A DNA stretch of 40,157 nt from Palsa-661 sp035535015 (GTDB taxonomy: Bacteria; Actinomycetota; Acidimicrobiia; Acidimicrobiales; UBA8190): the NCBI GenBank assembly GCA_035535015.1, contig DATLQU010000025.1:1-40157 (forward strand), read 5' to 3'. A program made the translations under genes and the position numbers. The notes beneath the pieces are model-generated. The model saw only the letters and a list, made by a program, of their open reading frames with translations. It did no database searches and had not been told where the DNA came from. Numbering within the stretch: position 1 is the stretch's first letter; each line of letters opens with the position of its first letter. Below, in pieces: positions 28,989 through 36,987 of this stretch.

Positions 28989-29600
28989 TCACCCGACAGG
29001 AACAGGGCCTTTGTAGACGCGGACGTCGGGAAGATTGCGGTAACGCTCGGCGACGTCGAGTCCGTAGCCGACGACGAAATCGGGGGGGACGTGGAACCCG
29101 ACGTACCGCAGATCGAGCTTGGCCGGCTGTTGGCCCTCCTTCACGAGCAACGCACACACTTCGAGGCTGGCCGGCTGGCGCGCCAACAGGCTCCGGCGCA
29201 GATACGACAAGGTGAGCCCGCTGTCCACGATGTCCTCGACCACGACGACGTGCCGACCGGTGAGGTCGGAATCGAGGTCCTTCACGATCCGCACCACGCC
29301 GCTCGTGGTGGTGGCCGACCCGTAGGAGGCGACGGCCATGACGTCGATCTCGACCGGCAGCTTGATGGCGCGGGCCAGGTCACTCATGAAGACGAAGGCG
29401 CCCTTCAGTACCCCCACGAGCAAAGGGGGCCGGCCCTCGTAGTCGGCCGTCAGCTCATGGCCCAGCTCGAGCACACGCTTGTCGAGGACATCTTCGGCCA
29501 CGACGACCTCCCCCAGGTGGGGGTCGTCCTGCCAGGGATCGACGGCCCCCGACAGGGATTGCCCTCCGGCGCGCCAGGGTGACACCACCTCATCGGCCAT
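28989..29600 (-). CDS. hpt: Hypoxanthine-guanine phosphoribosyltransferase
   Basis: 203-residue purine-salvage enzyme. The PRPP-binding loop is VVVVEDIVDSGLTLSYL; LVGVLKGAFVFMSDLARAI and PDFVVGYGLDVAERYRNLP are typical HPRT segments. The first roughly 25 residues are an extra leader compared with most relatives and the ATG at 29600 lacks a Shine-Dalgarno, so the true start may be further in. It lies 26 bases downstream of tilS, the usual actinobacterial tilS-hpt pair. Confidence 0.95.
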   Translation of the reverse strand: MADEVVSPWRAGGQSLSGAVDPWQDDPHLGEVVVAEDVLDKRVLELGHELTADYEGRPPLLVGVLKGAFVFMSDLARAIKLPVEIDVMAVASYGSATTTSGVVRIVKDLDSDLTGRHVVVVEDIVDSGLTLSYLRRSLLARQPASLEVCALLVKEGQQPAKLDLRYVGFHVPPDFVVGYGLDVAERYRNLPDVRVYKGPVPVG

Positions 29601-29626
29601 CGGAACCGGACACTACCAATGACCGC

Positions 29627-30532
29627 TCAGTGATCGGCCGGGGGGCCGATGACGGCGGCGGACAGCCGGCCGGCCGAACGCCGGACCCGCACACCGGGAG
29701 CCACATCGGTGGCCCGGACCTGGCCCCGGGCCACGGCCAGGACCCGTTCGACGGCCGCCAGGTCCGGTGGATACGCCCCCCCGCGGCGAAGCCACCGCCG
29801 GGTGGCCCGCCGGGCCAGCGCCGGTGGTGCCGCCCCGAGAGCGCGGCCGTCGACCGGATCGATCCGGTCGGCCAGCTCATCGAGCAGTCCGGCCTCGGCC
29901 CCGAGCAAGGCTGCTTGCCGGGCCAGGATGGGCACAACGTCGCGCCCGGCGATCTCCGAACACAACGGCAGCAGTTCGTGACGGACCCGGTTGCGACGGA
30001 AGCGGGGGTCGCTGTTCGAGGGATCGACCACCGGTGCGAGCCCGAGGGCTCGACACAGGGCTTCGGTCTCGGATCGTCGGAGCCCGAGGAGCGGGTGCCG
30101 GACGCCCGGCTTCATGCCGGCCAGGCCGTCGAGCCCGGCTCCGCGCAGGAGGTTCAGCACCACCGTCTCGGCCTGATCGTCCATGGTGTGGCCGGTGGCC
30201 GCCTCCGGCCCGAGGACCTCCCGGCGGGCGGCCCGGGCCCGGGCTTCGAGGTTCCCGCCGTCGTCCAGCACCACCGTCTCGGCCCGGAACCGCGCCCCGA
30301 AACGCGCCGCGGCGCCGGCCACGACGGTCGCCTCCTGGGCCGACTCCGGCCGCAGCCCGTGGTCGACGTGGACGGCCGTCACATCGGCCCCGGCGGCGCA
30401 AGCCAGGACGAGCAGGGCCAGGGAATCGGCTCCCCCCGACACGGCGCAGACGAGGCTCGCCCCCGGCGCCGGGAAGGTGCAGCGACCGAGAAGACCGTCG
30501 ACGAGCTGGTCGGCGATGCCCCGGCCGGGCAT
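29627..30532 (-). CDS. tilS: tRNA(Ile)-lysidine synthase
   Basis: 301-residue ATP-PP-loop enzyme that makes lysidine at position 34 of tRNA-Ile(CAU). The PP-loop SGGADS is at residues 32-37; HVDHGLRPES, HTMDDQAETVVLNLLRGAGLDGLAGM and RFRRNRVRHELLP are family hallmarks. It is the short actinobacterial form without the long C-terminal domains. Its ATG shares a base with the upstream stop (TGATG), so it is coupled to the zincin-like gene. Confidence 0.95.
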   Translation of the reverse strand: MPGRGIADQLVDGLLGRCTFPAPGASLVCAVSGGADSLALLVLACAAGADVTAVHVDHGLRPESAQEATVVAGAAARFGARFRAETVVLDDGGNLEARARAARREVLGPEAATGHTMDDQAETVVLNLLRGAGLDGLAGMKPGVRHPLLGLRRSETEALCRALGLAPVVDPSNSDPRFRRNRVRHELLPLCSEIAGRDVVPILARQAALLGAEAGLLDELADRIDPVDGRALGAAPPALARRATRRWLRRGGAYPPDLAAVERVLAVARGQVRATDVAPGVRVRRSAGRLSAAVIGPPADH

Positions 30533-31620
30533 CAGCCGGCGATAAGACTGGCCGGGTCGGTGCGGGCCAGCCAATCAGCCGGCCGGCGGATCTCGTCCAT
30601 GGTGGGCAGCAGGTCCGGCCCCTCCCAGACCCGGGCCAGAGCGGCCGGGCCGGCCGTCGACTCCACGGCCCGGATGAAGTTCTCGCCCTGCTCGTACTGG
30701 CGCATCTTGGCCTCGATCCCCACCAGCTGCTGCAGCAGTCGCACCGGCCGCGGCGCCCGGTTGCGCCTCTCGCGCAGCACCCGGGAGAACCACGCCGCAT
30801 CGGGAACCGCCTCGGCCCCGGCCCGGTCCATCGTCACGTCGCCGTGGCCTTCGAGGACGCTCATCATGGCCTGGATCCGGGCGATCACGGCCAGCTGCTC
30901 GGGCGGAGCCATCAGGCCGAGCATGCCGGCGTCCTCGAGGGGATTCTTGCCCTCCCGCACCGCCTGGGCGGCACGGCCGAGAGCTTCGGCGATCCGGTGG
31001 GGATCGGGCGTCACCTCGGCCAGAACCTGCTCGACCTGGGACAGGAAGTAGTCACGCAACCAAGGCACGCCGGTGAACTGGCAGCGGTGGGTGACCTCGT
31101 GCAGGGCGATCCACAGCCGGAATTGCCGGGGAGGAAAACCGTGGCGACGTTCGAGAGCGACGATATTCGGACCCACGTAGGACACGGCGTCGCCCGACGT
31201 GTCGCCGGCGAAGAGCAGGTCGTACTGACCGAGGACACGCGTGGACATCCAGCCCAGGACGAGACCCAGTTGGGCGCCGGCGGCGCTGCGGGCCGCTCCG
31301 GGCAGGGTGCCCCGCAGGGTGTTGGCCTCGAGCTGGCCGAGAACGGGGTCGAGGAGATGGCGGAACGACGAGAGGTTGTTGCGGACCCAACCGGGCCGGT
31401 CGACCACCCGGGCCCGGGCCTCACCGGACAACGGGCGGAGTCCGGTGGCTTCGATCACGAGGCCCTCGGCCTGGGCCGTGACCTCGGCGAAGTCCTCTTC
31501 CAGGCGGGCGGCCGTGGCCGCATCGACGGCCGGAGCCGTCTGGGCCCCGGACAGGGTCCGCCTCGTCCCCACCCAGGTGGCCACGCGTTCGGCTGTCTCC
31601 CACGACACCGGGCTGCTCAC
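30532..31620 (-). CDS. Zincin-like metallopeptidase (DUF2342 / F420-associated family)
   Basis: 362 residues with a zinc-peptidase motif HEVTH (174-178) in LWIALHEVTHRCQF and a later Glu-containing VLEGHGDVTMD that fits a third zinc ligand. This is the actinobacterial DUF2342 (zincin_2) family, also called coenzyme F420 biosynthesis-associated; the M. tuberculosis member Rv3626c also precedes mesJ/tilS. Substrate unknown. There is no signal peptide, so it probably acts in the cytoplasm. GTG start at 31620. Confidence 0.88.
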   Translation of the reverse strand: MSSPVSWETAERVATWVGTRRTLSGAQTAPAVDAATAARLEEDFAEVTAQAEGLVIEATGLRPLSGEARARVVDRPGWVRNNLSSFRHLLDPVLGQLEANTLRGTLPGAARSAAGAQLGLVLGWMSTRVLGQYDLLFAGDTSGDAVSYVGPNIVALERRHGFPPRQFRLWIALHEVTHRCQFTGVPWLRDYFLSQVEQVLAEVTPDPHRIAEALGRAAQAVREGKNPLEDAGMLGLMAPPEQLAVIARIQAMMSVLEGHGDVTMDRAGAEAVPDAAWFSRVLRERRNRAPRPVRLLQQLVGIEAKMRQYEQGENFIRAVESTAGPAALARVWEGPDLLPTMDEIRRPADWLARTDPASLIAG

Positions 31621-31690
31621 CCCGACAGTGTACGGACAGCGGGGGTCGAGCGCGACACCCCGGTCCCGCGGTCAGCGGGCCGGGGGCGAC

Positions 31691-31897
31691 TCAGGCGCTC
31701 TTGCGGCCCCGCAACCGGGGGGCCGCTCCCGAATCGTGCTGGTAACAGAACTCGCTCTCGTTGTAGATCGAAAGCAGCGTCTCGCAGCTGGGTTCCCCGC
31801 ACACCCGTCCTTCGGGAAACGTCTTGGAGGGTCGCCCGTAGGTGGTGAAGGCATGCCCTCCGATCGATACGTCCCCGCCATCTGCTCGATCAACCAT
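31691..31897 (-). CDS. Small Cys/His (probable zinc-binding) protein
   Basis: 68 residues. Four potential metal ligands are arranged as C33-x4-C38 and C51-x2-H54, with TTYGRPSKTFPEGRVC before and a basic tail (RLRGRKSA) after. I recall similar short uncharacterised proteins in actinobacteria but no assigned function. GGAGG and a G-rich run precede the ATG at 31897. It lies downstream of the sigR/anti-sigma operon on the same strand, separated by a hairpin. The basic tail suggests nucleic-acid or ribosome binding (inference). Confidence 0.72.
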   Translation of the reverse strand: MVDRADGGDVSIGGHAFTTYGRPSKTFPEGRVCGEPSCETLLSIYNESEFCYQHDSGAAPRLRGRKSA

Positions 31898-32064
31898 TTC
31901 CCCCCGGACCTCCTTCTGGCTCAGCTGTCACTCCCCTATCGGCTGGAAGGACCACTGGACAAAAGGAAGTTCTTTCCGCGTTGTCTGGACGTTGTGCCGG
32001 CCGGCCGACGGACCGGGCGGTCTACCAGGACAAATGAGCTGCGCTCGTTGAAAGGTGTCGCGAA

Positions 32065-32087
32065 GCGTGACGGGGGGGTCGTCACGC
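32065..32087. terminator. Hairpin after the anti-sigma gene
   Basis: A perfect 8-bp GC-rich stem (32065-32072 with 32080-32087) around a G-rich 7-base loop, 8 bases past the anti-sigma stop codon. There is no clear U tract, so it could be an intrinsic terminator of the weak actinobacterial kind or an mRNA-stabilising end. Confidence 0.45.
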
Positions 32088-32094
32088 ACGGCTG

Positions 32095-32364
32095 TCAGCT
32101 TCCGGCCGGATGGCCCTCCCGCTCGGCCTCGATCAGGGCCTGCCGGATCCGTTCACGCAGGGAGTCGGGCACCCTGTCTCTGCATCGGTCGGCGATCACC
32201 TGCCGGAGCTCGCTTTCGAAGTCGAAGGCATCGAGGCACGGAGGGCACTCGTCGAGGTGGTGCTTGATCTCGCTGCGGCGCTCGTCGGTCAACTCACCGT
32301 CGAGATAGTGGTACAGCCGCTCGATCGTCTCGTTGCAGTCGACGCCGGACTCTCCGGTCCCCAT
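32095..32364 (-). CDS. rsrA: Zinc-containing (mycothiol-system) anti-sigma factor, RsrA type
   Basis: 89-residue ZAS-family anti-sigma factor. It has the diagnostic H-x3-C-x2-C (HLDECPPC, within KHHLDECPPCLDAFDFE), an N-terminal Cys (VDCNETIERLYHYLDGELT) and a further Cys in IADRCRDRVP. In the RsrA system, zinc-bound reduced protein holds SigR; oxidation to a disulfide releases it. It is 30 bases downstream of the sigma gene on the same strand, as in Streptomyces sigR-rsrA and mycobacterial sigH-rshA. Confidence 0.93.
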   Translation of the reverse strand: MGTGESGVDCNETIERLYHYLDGELTDERRSEIKHHLDECPPCLDAFDFESELRQVIADRCRDRVPDSLRERIRQALIEAEREGHPAGS

Positions 32365-32394
32365 CGCGCGTCCTCCTCGGCTGGTGGCGTTCCC

Positions 32395-32991
32395 CTAGTG
32401 GCCGGCGTCAGCGGAGCCGACAAGGCCACGCGCCACTGCGTAATCCAGCAACGCCTTCTGGAGCGCCTTTCTTCCCCGGTGGATCCGGCTCATCACCGTT
32501 CCGATGGGAACCTCGGTGATATCGGCGATCTCCCTATAGGAAAAACCCTCCACATCGGCCAGCAGGACGGCGATCCGGAACGACTCGGGCAGCGACTCGA
32601 GAGCCTGCTTGACCTCGTCGTCGGTGAAGTGGTCGAAGACCTCGTCCTCGGCCGATCGGCCCGTCCCGGTGGCCTGGAGATCCCCCAGCCGGTGGTAGAG
32701 GTACAGGTCCTCCACGTCCTCCACGTCGGCCTTCTCGGGCCGGCGTTTGGCCGAGCGATAGCTGTTGATGAAGGTGTTGGTCAGGATCTTGTACAGCCAG
32801 GCCTTCAGATTGGTCCCTTCTTCAAAACGGCCGAAGGCGCGGTACGCCTTCAGAAAAGTCTCCTGGACGAGGTCCTCGGCATCGGCCGGGTTCCGCGTCA
32901 TACGCAGCGCGGCCGAATAGAGCGACGGCATGTGCTCCATGGCGAGGTCCGCGAAATGCGCCTGATCGGCCATGGCCTGCACCATAGTCAT
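32395..32991 (-). CDS. sigR: ECF RNA polymerase sigma factor SigR/SigH type
   Basis: 198-residue ECF sigma factor for thiol-oxidative stress. Region 2 contains ALRMTRNPADAEDLVQETFLKAYRAF and the DNA-melting NLKAWLYKILTNTFINSYR; region 4 contains ALESLPESFRIAVLLADVEGFSYREIADITEVPIGTV then MSRIHRGRKAL. It is paired with an RsrA-type anti-sigma gene. Start choice is open: ATG 32991, 32985 or 32973, none with a clear Shine-Dalgarno; SigR genes elsewhere do use two starts. I find no GGAAT/GTT autoregulatory promoter in the 57 bases upstream. Confidence 0.94.
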   Translation of the reverse strand: MTMVQAMADQAHFADLAMEHMPSLYSAALRMTRNPADAEDLVQETFLKAYRAFGRFEEGTNLKAWLYKILTNTFINSYRSAKRRPEKADVEDVEDLYLYHRLGDLQATGTGRSAEDEVFDHFTDDEVKQALESLPESFRIAVLLADVEGFSYREIADITEVPIGTVMSRIHRGRKALQKALLDYAVARGLVGSADAGH

Positions 32992-33048
32992 CGGTTGTCG
33001 GATTCTCGACCCGCCCCCCCCGGCGCTGGCCGCTTCACCTGGTGTTTC

Positions 33049-34340
33049 TCAGAGTTGGGCGCAGACCGCCTTGACCTCGGTGTAGGCCTCGAGCGCCTGG
33101 TGGCCCATCTCCCGTCCCCATCCCGACTGCTTGTAGCCGCCGAAGGGCAGCGCTGCGTCGAAGATGTTGTAGCAATTGATCCACACCGTCCCCGCCCGCA
33201 GCTTCTTGGCCAGGGCGTGGGCTTTCGAGATGTCCTTCGTCCAGATCCCTGCACCGAGCCCGTACGGGGAGTCGTTGGCCTCACGGGCGATGTCGTCGAC
33301 CGTGCGGAACGGAGCCGCCACCACCACCGGACCGAAGATTTCCTCCCGCACCACCTTCATGTCGGGCCGGGTCCCGGTGAGCACGGTGGGCTCCACGAAG
33401 TAGCCGCGATTGCCACTGCGTCCCCCACCGGCGAGCGCCGTGACCCCATCGCTTCTTCCCGACTCGAGGTGGCCGGTGACCCGCTGGAGCTGCTCGTCGG
33501 AGACGAGCGGGCCCATCTGGGTGTCGGCCTCCATCCCGTCGCCCAAGGTGATCGACTTGGCGATCTCGGCCACCCCGTTCACGACCTCGTCGAAACGGTC
33601 CTCCTGCACGTACAGCCGAGAGCCGGCCACGCAGCACTGCCCGTGGTTGAAGAAGATGGCGTTGGCGGCGCCGGCGATGGCCCCTTCGGGATCGGCGACG
33701 GCGAACACGATGTTCGGGCTCTTGCCGCCGAGCTCCAGGGTGAGCTTCTTCAGGTTCCCCGCCGCGGCCTGGATGATCAGCCGACCAACCTCGGTCGAGC
33801 CGGTGAAGGCGACCTTGTCGACGTCGTCGTGGGCGGCCAGCGCCGCGCCGGCCGTCTCACCGAAGCCGGTGACCACGTTGACCACACCGTCGGGAATCTG
33901 GCCCACCACGCCGACGGGCTCGGGCAGCGTCTAGGCGTGGAAGTTGGCGCCCGGCGCATAGGGCACCGAGATGTTGATCGAGTGACCTCCGATCTTGGTG
34001 GCCCATCCGGCCATGAAGTGGAACAGGTCGGCCGCCAGCGGCACATCGGCCCCTGTGGCCACGGCGAGAGGCTTGCCGTTGTCCAGTGTCTCGAGCTGCG
34101 CCAGCTCGTCGATGTGCTCGAGGATGAGGTCACCGATCCGCCAGATGACCCCCGGCCCCGGTCCGACGGCGTCATCCGGCTCCAAGGACCATCCTCGAAC
34201 GCCTTGCGGGCGGCTCTCACGGCGCGGTCGATGTCCTCGGCGTCGCCTTCGGCCACCGTGGCCAACCGCTCACCCGTCGCCGGGTTGGGCGTCTCGAAGG
34301 ACACGTCTCGGTGGCCGACCAGAAGGAGACGGTCGTCCAC
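33049..34340 (-). pseudogene. Aldehyde dehydrogenase pseudogene
   Basis: Decayed NAD-dependent aldehyde dehydrogenase in three pieces. The N-terminal piece (SFETPNPATGERLATVAEGD to MTPSDRGRG) loses frame in a G-run near 34152-34160; the expected WRIGDLILEHIDELAQLETLDNGKPL continues in another frame. Next comes a TAG at 33931-33933 where relatives have Tyr (FHA-stop-TLPEPVGVVGQI). Just after GQI about 45 residues are missing, including the PWNFP segment with the catalytic Asn, and the sequence resumes at PDGVVNVVTG. The rest is intact, with LELGGKSP (catalytic Glu) and NHGQCCVAGS (catalytic Cys) and a normal C-terminus ending near 33049. It lies between sigR and the tRNA used as boundary of the integrative element. 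Confidence 0.92.
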
Positions 34341-34441
34341 CGGTATCGCGACCGCCCCGCGCTCACCACGCAACTACCACGAGGGCCCGGGCGCAAGGGC
34401 CTCTTGCTACTCGTCGGGCATGTTGGGCGGACGTTGGAAGT

Positions 34442-34518
34442 TGGAGCCTGGGAGGGGATTCGAACCCCTGACCTGCGCATTACGAGTGCGCTGCTCTGGC
34501 CGACTGAGCTACCCAGGC
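34442..34518 (-). tRNA. tRNA-Thr (anticodon CGU)
   Basis: Cloverleaf on the minus strand: acceptor GCCTGGG/CCCAGGC with discriminator T and an encoded CCA (34442-34444), D-arm GCTC...GAGC, anticodon stem GCGCA/TGCGC with loop CTCGTAA (anticodon CGT), and T-arm AGGGG-TTCGAAT-CCCCT. The tRNA 5' end faces the integrase gene. Confidence 0.97.
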
Positions 34519-34562
34519 GAGGGCTTGACCAGGGCATACGCCCTAGCCTGACCTAAAAGACG

Positions 34563-34590
34563 TGGCCTCCTGGCCTAACCTGGCCTAACC
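34563..34590. repeat. Tandem TGGCCTAACC repeats upstream of the integrase
   Basis: Two exact 10-bp TGGCCTAACC copies (34571-34590) preceded by a partial TGGCCTCC (34563-34570), between the tRNA 5' end and the integrase ribosome site. The placement fits integrase/excisionase arm-type sites or autoregulatory sites; function not demonstrated. Confidence 0.8.
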
Positions 34591-34626
34591 CGGTACGTTG
34601 TTGGGTGGGGAGGGAGGGCACGAATC

Positions 34627-35820
34627 ATGACCCGTCCAGTGAAGCACAAGCGAGGCCAGGGACAGGGCGGTATCAGCACCGTTCGTACCGGCTGCACGTG
34701 CTCGAAGGCGCCCGGCCGACACACCGTTTGGAAGGTCCGACCACCGGTTCTCGGGTACCTCCCGAGCGGCAGTCCGATCACGCCGAGCCAGACCGTTCAC
34801 GGCACGAAGGCCGATGCCGGGGAACTGCTCGATGAACTGAAGGTCGCCAAGCGGGCCGGGATGCTCACGTCCTCGGCGGGCACCCTGGCGGAATTCCTCG
34901 ACCAGTGGATCGAGACGGCGTCGGCCCAGTGGGCGAGGTCGACTACCCGACGCAACGCCGGGATCGTGAAGACGATCACCGCCTCGCTGGGAGAGATCAA
35001 GCTCAGGGACCTCAACGCCGGGCACGTCGCCCGCATGTACGCCGACCTGACTCGCTCGGGGGCAGGGCCGGGCACGGTCTGGCGGGTCCACGCCGTTCTG
35101 TCCAAGGCGCTCGATACGGCCGTCGCCTGGAAGGCAATGGGTTCCGGGCAGGAGGCCGAGATAATTAGAGGAGCCAAAAAGGCCCGGCCAACCGTCACCC
35201 GGCGGGATCCGGTGGTTCCGTCGGATGCCGACGTCGATGCCCAGGAGGCCGAGGCCGAGCTAATCGGGCCGCTGTGGGCCGACGCTTTGGCTCTGGCGGC
35301 CACAACGGGTCTCCGGCGGTCCGAACTCTGCGCCCTTCGGTGGCAGGACATCCGCCCGGCGGCCATCTCTGTCGCCCAATCCCTCGACTACCAGAACCGG
35401 AAGGACTGGAAGCTGAAGGAGCCGAAGGGCCATCAAGTGGCCGAAGTGCCCTTGTCCGACTCCGCTCGGGAGGTCCTGGAGCGCCGTCATGGCCTGGCCA
35501 GCAGCGTCGAGCCCGAGTCCTTTGTCTTCAGCGAGTCCGCCGACGGTGCCATGCCCGTCGACCCCAACCGGCTGAGCAAGATGGCTCGGCTGGCTCGGGA
35601 CAGCGCCGGGATCGGCTCGGACGTCCGGCCGGTGCATGGGCGCCGGGGGTGGCTCATCACGGAGGTCGAGGCGTCAGGCGGGATCAGCGAGGCTCGGGCC
35701 TTCGCCCGGCACAAGGACATCAGTACGACCCAGCGATACGTCGGGCGGATGCGGGAGAGCACGGCTCTAGCGCTGGAGGCCATCGACCGCGCCCGTAGGA
35801 ATAAGGAGCTTCCCGCCTGA
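34627..35820 (+). CDS. int: Tyrosine recombinase (phage-type integrase)
   Basis: 397-residue tyrosine recombinase for site-specific integration. An N-terminal basic/AP2-like arm-binding part (to about 80) is followed by a SAM-like core-binding domain (about 85-170: TLAEFLDQWIETASAQWARST, AGPGTVWRVHAVLSKALDTAV) and a catalytic domain. Catalytic residues: Arg230 (TTGLRRSELCALRW), Lys in LKEPKG, His337-x2-Arg340 (VHGRRGWL, where the more usual form is HDLRH), His362 (RHKDISTTQRYVG) and the nucleophile Tyr371. The ATG at 34627 follows GGGAGGGAGGG. It lies 108 bases from the tRNA-Thr 5' end. Confidence 0.95.
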   Translation: MTRPVKHKRGQGQGGISTVRTGCTCSKAPGRHTVWKVRPPVLGYLPSGSPITPSQTVHGTKADAGELLDELKVAKRAGMLTSSAGTLAEFLDQWIETASAQWARSTTRRNAGIVKTITASLGEIKLRDLNAGHVARMYADLTRSGAGPGTVWRVHAVLSKALDTAVAWKAMGSGQEAEIIRGAKKARPTVTRRDPVVPSDADVDAQEAEAELIGPLWADALALAATTGLRRSELCALRWQDIRPAAISVAQSLDYQNRKDWKLKEPKGHQVAEVPLSDSAREVLERRHGLASSVEPESFVFSESADGAMPVDPNRLSKMARLARDSAGIGSDVRPVHGRRGWLITEVEASGGISEARAFARHKDISTTQRYVGRMRESTALALEAIDRARRNKELPA

Positions 35821-35868
35821 CCTTGTAGGCGCTGGTGGGGTTGCTTTACCACGGAGAGTAGGGGTACG

Positions 35869-36019
35869 ATGGACGATCAGCGGGAGAACGACCGACCCCG
35901 CCGGTGCCCCACGGGCGCCGCAGGCACTGGCAACACAGCGGACACGCCGCCCAATCGACATGGGACCCAAGGCGTGAGGACCCCGGACCCCAAGGGCTGC
36001 CGAGGGAGCTGTAATTGCC
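35869..36019 (+). other. Leader region with a candidate start codon, between int and the HTH gene
   Basis: An ATG at 35869 has a good ribosome site (AGTAGGGG) and opens a frame (MDDQRENDRPRRCPTG...) that continues, without a stop, through the HTH gene in a different frame and into the methyltransferase frame. The early codons look moderately coding, but the section overlapping the HTH gene is His/Arg-rich shadow sequence. It could encode a short leader peptide, an N-extended methyltransferase, or nothing. Confidence 0.3.
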
Positions 36020-36208
36020 ATGAGTCACACGAACACCGCCACGGAGTACTTGAGCGTGCGCGAGGCCGCCGCTCTGCTCCGGATCGACACAAGCCGTCTG
36101 TACCGGCTCGTGCGGGCCGGAACCGTGCCAGCGACCCGCATCGGCCGCACCGTCCGTATTTCGGCGAGCCAACTAGATGCGTGGGCAGCTGCTGGAGGTG
36201 CGGCATGA
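36020..36208 (+). CDS. Excisionase-type helix-turn-helix protein
   Basis: 62 residues: LSVREAAALLRIDTSRLYRLVRAGTVPATRIGRTVRISASQLDAW is the HTH_17/MerR-like excisionase fold (winged helix; recognition helix SRLYRLV, wing RIGRTVRI). Such proteins direct excision by bending att DNA or act as small repressors. GGGAGC precedes the ATG at 36020. Its TGA overlaps the methyltransferase ATG (ATGA). Being next to int supports a recombination directionality factor. Confidence 0.88.
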   Translation: MSHTNTATEYLSVREAAALLRIDTSRLYRLVRAGTVPATRIGRTVRISASQLDAWAAAGGAA

Positions 36209-36987
36209 GCGCCTGCATCTGTGCGGAGGGCCCAAGCACTCCCACCCCCGCACCGGCTGAACTCGTACGCGCGTCGGCGGTCGCCCCGCCTGTGATCACC
36301 CGCACCCCGGTCCTGGCCGCCACGGCGTGGCGGACGAACGGCGAGATGATCGCCGACGTGCACCGCCTCGGCTATGTGCGCGATACCGATCGCATCCTCG
36401 ACGCGACCTACGGATGCGGAGCCTTCTGGCGTACGTGGCGTCCGCGCAATCTGGTCGGACGTGACCGGATCAACGACCCGGCTTGGGACTACGAGGCGAT
36501 GGACTACCCGGACGCCAGCTTCGACGTCACAGTCTTCGATCCGCCCTACAAGCTGAACGGGACGCCTGCCATGGGAGCAATGGACGACCGGTACGGGACG
36601 GTGAGCGGTGGCACAAGTTGGCAGGACAAGCATGCCGGGATCAAGCGAGGCATAGCGGAATCACTCAGGGTGGTTGTGTCCGGCGGAATCCTCCTCCTCA
36701 AGTGCCAAGACCAAGTCTGTTCGGGGCACGTCCGTTGGCAGACCATCGAATTCTCTCAGCACGCCATGGAGCGGGGGGCGCGCCTGGTTGACATGTTCCA
36801 TTTTCTCAATGGGCCGCGCCCGCAACCGGCGGGGCGCCATCAGGTGCACGCCCGTCGAAATTTCAGCACATTGCTGATACTCAAAAAGGACGCCCCTCGG
36901 AGGATTAACGCCCCGGCAATCGGCCGGGCGTTCGATCCTGAGAGGACACACGATGAACCAACGCAGGAGGTCACGCCAACTCTGTAA
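36205..36987 (+). CDS. Orphan site-specific DNA methyltransferase (DPPY type)
   Basis: 260-residue SAM-dependent amino-methyltransferase (N6-adenine or N4-cytosine). SAM motif I is ILDATYGCGAFW, and catalytic motif IV is VFDPPYKLNGTP (DPPY). A later strand-helix SGGILLLKCQDQV and the closing RRNFSTLLILKK match phage-type enzymes. There is no obvious long target-recognition domain and no restriction endonuclease next to it, so it is an orphan, probably for self-protection or regulation. The ATG at 36205 has GGAGG 6 bases upstream and overlaps the HTH stop (ATGA). Confidence 0.85.
   Translation: MSACICAEGPSTPTPAPAELVRASAVAPPVITRTPVLAATAWRTNGEMIADVHRLGYVRDTDRILDATYGCGAFWRTWRPRNLVGRDRINDPAWDYEAMDYPDASFDVTVFDPPYKLNGTPAMGAMDDRYGTVSGGTSWQDKHAGIKRGIAESLRVVVSGGILLLKCQDQVCSGHVRWQTIEFSQHAMERGARLVDMFHFLNGPRPQPAGRHQVHARRNFSTLLILKKDAPRRINAPAIGRAFDPERTHDEPTQEVTPTL

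Noticed and set aside
29767..31848. A 693-codon plus-strand open frame opposite tilS and the zincin gene
   Set aside because: It is a shadow frame with Arg/Pro/Gly-rich product and no domain. The minus-strand genes there have clear catalytic motifs.
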